9,820 nt of DNA, from assembly GCA_003645435.1 (NCBI GenBank), contig QNFD01000073.1:1-9820 (forward strand), given 5' to 3'. Under the pieces are notes generated by a model. It did not search any database. It was given only the letters and a program-made list of their open reading frames with translations, and was not told the DNA's origin. Every line of letters begins with the position of its first letter. The stretch's first letter is position 1. This stretch comes from Gammaproteobacteria bacterium (GTDB taxonomy: Bacteria > Pseudomonadota > Gammaproteobacteria > GCA-001735895). Shown here in pieces: positions 6,531-9,820 of this stretch. The position numbers and the translations under genes are program-made.

Positions 6531-8573
6531 ATGGGCAAGTCGCATGTAAAACCCGCCAACCAGGCAAAACACAGCGGTAAAGACCTGCTTCGGCAATCGC
6601 TAGACCAGGCGCTAAAACTACAACAAAATGGAAATTTGAAAGCTGCCGAGCGAAAGTATCGGAGCATTCTGAAGAAGGCGCCCGGTCATAGCGAAACCTT
6701 GCAATACCTCGCCATATTGCAACAGCAACTTGGCAATAGCGATTCGGCACTTTTTTTTATGCAAAAAGCGTTAAATACTGCCTCCGAAAGCCCGCATCTG
6801 CTGAAAAATATCGCTGAAATATATCGCAGCCAGGGTGACCTCGATAAATCTCGGCAGTTTGCCGAGAAAGCGCTTTCGTTCGAGGGTGACAATGTTGATG
6901 CCCTGGTTATTTTGGGCTCGCTTTATAACCAGCAAAATCAGCCAGAAAAGGCCATCGGGTATTTTACGAGGGCGCTGGAACTTGATCCCGACGATGTTTT
7001 TGCAAGATATGATCTGGCCGGGGCACTGTGTTCTACCGGTCGAGGTCAAAATGCAATTGAACATTACCAGCGGGCGCTAACGCAACTACCGGATTTTGAC
7101 GAATGCCGTATTAGCCTGGCTAACACATTGCTCGAGTTAGAATATTTTGACCAGGCGCTCGACCACTACCAGCAGCTACTCAAACGTCAGCCGGGTAACG
7201 CCAGCGTTCTCAATTGTATCGGCAAGCTGTTTAAAATCCGGGGCAACAGCGATAAAGCAATCCTCAATTTCGAACGGGCACTCAAGCACGACCCCGACCT
7301 GGTGGACGCCAGGCTAAATCTGGGGGAAATATTTATCGGAACCGACCCCGAGCAGGCGCAAAGCTGGTTTTCATCGGCACTGGAAATTGACTCGGAGAAT
7401 GCTCAGTGTCATTACTGGCTGGGTGTACTAGCCCAGACCATGGGTGAATTTGAAGCGGCAACGGCTTCATTCGAACAGGCGTTAAAACTAAAACCAGATT
7501 TCAGCGACGCCTGGAATCGACTATCAATCAATCGCAACTACGAACCGACCGACCAGCAACTCGAAACCATTGAACAGCAATTCAAGCGCAAGATCGTAGC
7601 TGATGCGGATGATAAAAATTTAATAGCGCCCGGCTATGCCCTCGGGCAATTTTACGAGCAACGTAGCGACTACGGCACGGCGTTTGAGTATTTTCAACAT
7701 GCCAACCGCCTTAAAGCCCGGTTCAATCACTTTGACAGGGCGCAACACGATTCCCAGATTAACGACGTTATCAATATATTCGATGCCGATTTTTTCAAGG
7801 AACGACAAAACTGGGGCAGCACTTCGAAACTACCCGTGTTTATAATTGGCATGCCGAGGTCGGGCACCACACTGGTAGAACAAATATTATCTAGCCATGA
7901 CCAGAGTTTTGGAGCTGGTGAATTGCAGTTTATGCAGGAGTTAGTGGCATCGCTAAAAATCGGTAACCCAACGCCGTCAAAAAGTCATGCGGGTCGATTC
8001 AGGAACCTCGATCAACAACAGATTGGGCAATTGGCAAAACAGTATCTAACTAACTTGCAGGCCCTACAGCCCGAAGCCACACGAATTCTCGACAAGTTAC
8101 CTGGGAATTATCTGCGCCTCGGGGTTATTTTAACGCTATTCCCACGGGCAAGGATTATCCACTGCCAACGTGACCCGATGGACACCTGCTGGTCATGCTA
8201 TACACAAAACTTTGAACAGGGATTAAATTTCACCAACGACCTTGAAAATGTCGGTCATGCCTATCGTGGTTACCTGCGGTTGATGACTCACTGGCACGAG
8301 ATTTTTTCAGATAATATTCTCGACGTCGAGTATGAGCAATTGCTCGATGACCCCGAAACCGAGAGTCGGCGCATGTTAAAACATTGCGGCCTGGAGTGGG
8401 ACCCAGAGGTACTCAACTTTGCCAACCAGCAGCGTCCGGTCTCTACAGCCAGCCTCTGGCAGGTTCGCCAACCCCTGTATAAAACCGCGATTGGACGCTG
8501 GAAAAATTACCAGAAATACCTGGGGCCGCTAGACCGCGTATTGCACGGAGGCGACACAGTAATTGATGAATAA
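6531..8573 (+). CDS. TPR-repeat protein with C-terminal sulfotransferase domain
   Basis: The 680-residue product joins about nine tetratricopeptide repeats (about 20-330, for example PEKAIGYFTRALELDPDD at 138-155) and a further helical segment (about 335-430) to a sulfotransferase domain (about 435-665). The domain begins PVFIIGMPRSGTTLVEQIL, where Arg443-Thr447 form the loop that binds the 5'-phosphosulfate end of PAPS. RIIHCQRDPMDTCWSCY (Arg547, Ser555) fits the site for the 3'-phosphate. No signal peptide or membrane segment is seen, so it is probably cytoplasmic. Such fusions are common in marine and other environmental bacteria, but the acceptor (carbohydrate, lipid, peptide or small molecule) is generally unknown. 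The TPR part may bind it. No PAPS-synthesis or glycan genes lie nearby. The ATG has only a weak upstream GGTAA as ribosome binding site. No promoter was recognised in the 45 bases after the porin terminator. The domain call is firm; the substrate is unknown. Confidence 0.9.
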   Translation: MGKSHVKPANQAKHSGKDLLRQSLDQALKLQQNGNLKAAERKYRSILKKAPGHSETLQYLAILQQQLGNSDSALFFMQKALNTASESPHLLKNIAEIYRSQGDLDKSRQFAEKALSFEGDNVDALVILGSLYNQQNQPEKAIGYFTRALELDPDDVFARYDLAGALCSTGRGQNAIEHYQRALTQLPDFDECRISLANTLLELEYFDQALDHYQQLLKRQPGNASVLNCIGKLFKIRGNSDKAILNFERALKHDPDLVDARLNLGEIFIGTDPEQAQSWFSSALEIDSENAQCHYWLGVLAQTMGEFEAATASFEQALKLKPDFSDAWNRLSINRNYEPTDQQLETIEQQFKRKIVADADDKNLIAPGYALGQFYEQRSDYGTAFEYFQHANRLKARFNHFDRAQHDSQINDVINIFDADFFKERQNWGSTSKLPVFIIGMPRSGTTLVEQILSSHDQSFGAGELQFMQELVASLKIGNPTPSKSHAGRFRNLDQQQIGQLAKQYLTNLQALQPEATRILDKLPGNYLRLGVILTLFPRARIIHCQRDPMDTCWSCYTQNFEQGLNFTNDLENVGHAYRGYLRLMTHWHEIFSDNILDVEYEQLLDDPETESRRMLKHCGLEWDPEVLNFANQQRPVSTASLWQVRQPLYKTAIGRWKNYQKYLGPLDRVLHGGDTVIDE

Positions 8574-8668
8574 CCTTATAATTCAGCAATTGATCCAGGA
8601 GCAACAACACGATAGAAAACCACAATATGTGCCTGTATAAATTAGTCAGGGGAAAATCTGTGCAACAA

Positions 8669-8708
8669 CCCAGTTATTTCTTTTGCTCTAAATTTTCTAA
8701 TAACTGGG
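8669..8708. other. inverted repeat at the convergent 3' ends (weak terminator candidate)
   Basis: CCCAGTTATT (8669-8678) and AATAACTGGG (8699-8708) form a perfect 10-bp stem around a 20-base AT-rich loop. The left arm contains the kinase stop codon (8674-8676). No T run follows on either strand; the minus strand continues TTGTTGCACAG. A classical intrinsic terminator is therefore doubtful, though the hairpin could stabilise 3' ends between the two converging genes. Confidence 0.4.
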
Positions 8709-9798
8709 CTTCACAATATTCCACCGCCGAGAGCATTTGCTGAGCGTCCGCAAACCGCATATAAGTCTTTTTCTGTAGCGCCTTCATGATCACTTCCATG
8801 ATGCCGACCGGCAAGGTGAAATGGTTTAAATCGGGTTCGTCGTTAATGATGCTTTGTTTTAATTCAAACAGGTTGTCGCCGGTAAAAGGCTGATACCCGG
8901 TTAACAGGTGATATAAAGAAACCGCAAGCGAGAACAGATCAGAACGCCCGTCGAGCTTCTTGCCTTCCAGTTGTTCGGGCGACATATAGGAAGGTGTGCC
9001 TATAATGATATTATTGCCCTGTTTATTCTTAACCCCGGTATAGGCCGCACCGAAATCCGTCAGGATATAGGTGTCCAGCTTTTCGTCATACATGATATTG
9101 GCCGGTTTTATATCTCCATGAATCACCCCGTGATTGTGGGCTACAACAAGCGCACTTAACACGGATTTGGAAATACGAATACATTCACCGACGGTAATGT
9201 AGTCACGTTTTCGCAATCGCATCGATAGCGGATATCCGTGGATATAATCCATAGCGATAAAGGCTGTATCCCTGTATCTGGCCGCGTCATGAATTTTAAC
9301 GATATTCTCATGCTCGAACTGTGATACAACTTCGGCTTCGTGCAGCCATTGATCGATTCGTTCCTGTTCAACTCCCCCTTCCGACTGCGAAGACATCACT
9401 TTAAGCGCCACCAGGTTACCGGTTCTCATATCGGTTGCCTCGTAAACAATCGCCGTGGCCCCCCTCGCGATTTTTTTAATGAGTTCGTAATGGCCGACAA
9501 TATTGAGGGTTTCGTCCTGCCTAATTTCAAACTGAACCGGCTCTCGATTCTGCCTGATTTCTTCGACCCGGGTAACGAAATCACTCAGGCCGGGATCAAA
9601 TTGGGATAGCCAGTGATACAGGTTCAACGCACTGGCCCAGTGTTTACCAGATTCGAGCAACATACCCAGTTCGTAACCCACTTCCAGGAGTTCATCGCTA
9701 TAGGGGCATTGTTTAAGCATGAACAAGGCCGTTTTTAATTCGCGCTGTTCGACTAATTTTTGGATTTCGTCGAGCGATAGCGTTTTTTGATCCTGCAA
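8674..9798 (-). CDS. soluble Ser/Thr protein kinase with helical N-terminal extension (5' end uncertain)
   Basis: This is a Hanks-type protein kinase of at least 374 residues. The N-terminal 1-85 or so is helical and TPR-like (YELGMLLESGKHWASALNLYHWL). The kinase domain spans about 104-365, with a nucleotide loop IARGATAIVYEA (110-121), ATP lysine ALKVM (Lys133), helix-C Glu154, catalytic loop HGDIKPANIM (Asp229, Lys231, Asn234), metal-binding DFG (248-250), GTPSYMSPEQ (267-276) and DGRSDLFSLAVSLYHLLTG. All catalytic residues are present. Two details differ from the norm: the first glycine of the nucleotide loop is Ala111, and Arg before the catalytic Asp is Gly228, so it is a non-RD kinase that may not need activation-loop phosphorylation. 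No membrane segment is seen, so it is cytoplasmic. The first possible start in the window is TTG at 9798-9796 with no good ribosome binding site. The frame stays open upstream to base 9820 (RRVAARN precedes it), so the true start may lie outside. No phosphatase or FHA gene is visible; targets are unknown. Confidence 0.88.
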   Translation of the reverse strand: MQDQKTLSLDEIQKLVEQRELKTALFMLKQCPYSDELLEVGYELGMLLESGKHWASALNLYHWLSQFDPGLSDFVTRVEEIRQNREPVQFEIRQDETLNIVGHYELIKKIARGATAIVYEATDMRTGNLVALKVMSSQSEGGVEQERIDQWLHEAEVVSQFEHENIVKIHDAARYRDTAFIAMDYIHGYPLSMRLRKRDYITVGECIRISKSVLSALVVAHNHGVIHGDIKPANIMYDEKLDTYILTDFGAAYTGVKNKQGNNIIIGTPSYMSPEQLEGKKLDGRSDLFSLAVSLYHLLTGYQPFTGDNLFELKQSIINDEPDLNHFTLPVGIMEVIMKALQKKTYMRFADAQQMLSAVEYCEAQLLENLEQKK

Positions 9799-9820
9799 AT
9801 TGCGCGCGGCAACTCGCCGA

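Overview
The window looks like the chromosome of a gammaproteobacterium, probably an environmental or marine one. The evidence is E. coli-like CarA and CarB proteins, a DcaP-like outer-membrane porin (so a Gram-negative cell), a sigma-54 enhancer-binding protein, and a TPR-sulfotransferase fusion. The genus cannot be read from the sequence. No tRNA, rRNA, CRISPR array or insertion sequence is visible. Base composition and coding style look even across the genes. || Layout. (1) Positions 1-3210, minus strand: the carAB operon for carbamoyl phosphate synthetase. carB runs off the left edge with about 686 of roughly 1073 codons present. carA is complete and overlaps carB by one base. (2) Positions 3211-3429: carA promoter and leader. 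A sigma-70-type promoter is followed by a strong terminator-like hairpin that any carAB transcript must cross, which suggests attenuation. (3) Positions 3430-4818, minus strand: a PAS / AAA+ / Fis-HTH sigma-54 activator. (4) Positions 4819-5278: a 460-bp divergent control region. It holds a consensus-quality -24/-12 promoter facing right, a tandem pair of 20-bp dyad repeats about 110-130 bp upstream of it, and several further inverted repeats. (5) Positions 5279-6421, plus strand: a DcaP-like porin with a signal peptide, ended by a strong intrinsic terminator. (6) Positions 6531-8573, plus strand: a protein with about nine TPR repeats fused to a PAPS-type sulfotransferase domain. (7) Positions 8674 to about 9798 or beyond, minus strand: a soluble Ser/Thr protein kinase with a helical N-terminal extension, convergent with the sulfotransferase gene. 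Its reading frame is still open at the right edge. || How the genes fit together. The best-supported functional unit is the divergent activator-porin pair: activator gene, tandem candidate enhancer sites, sigma-54 promoter and porin gene lie in the order and at the spacing expected of an enhancer-dependent circuit. The inference is that the activator senses a ligand through its PAS domain and switches on uptake of a small, probably anionic, substrate through the porin. carAB is housekeeping (arginine and pyrimidine synthesis). The sulfotransferase and kinase genes show no clear link to the rest.
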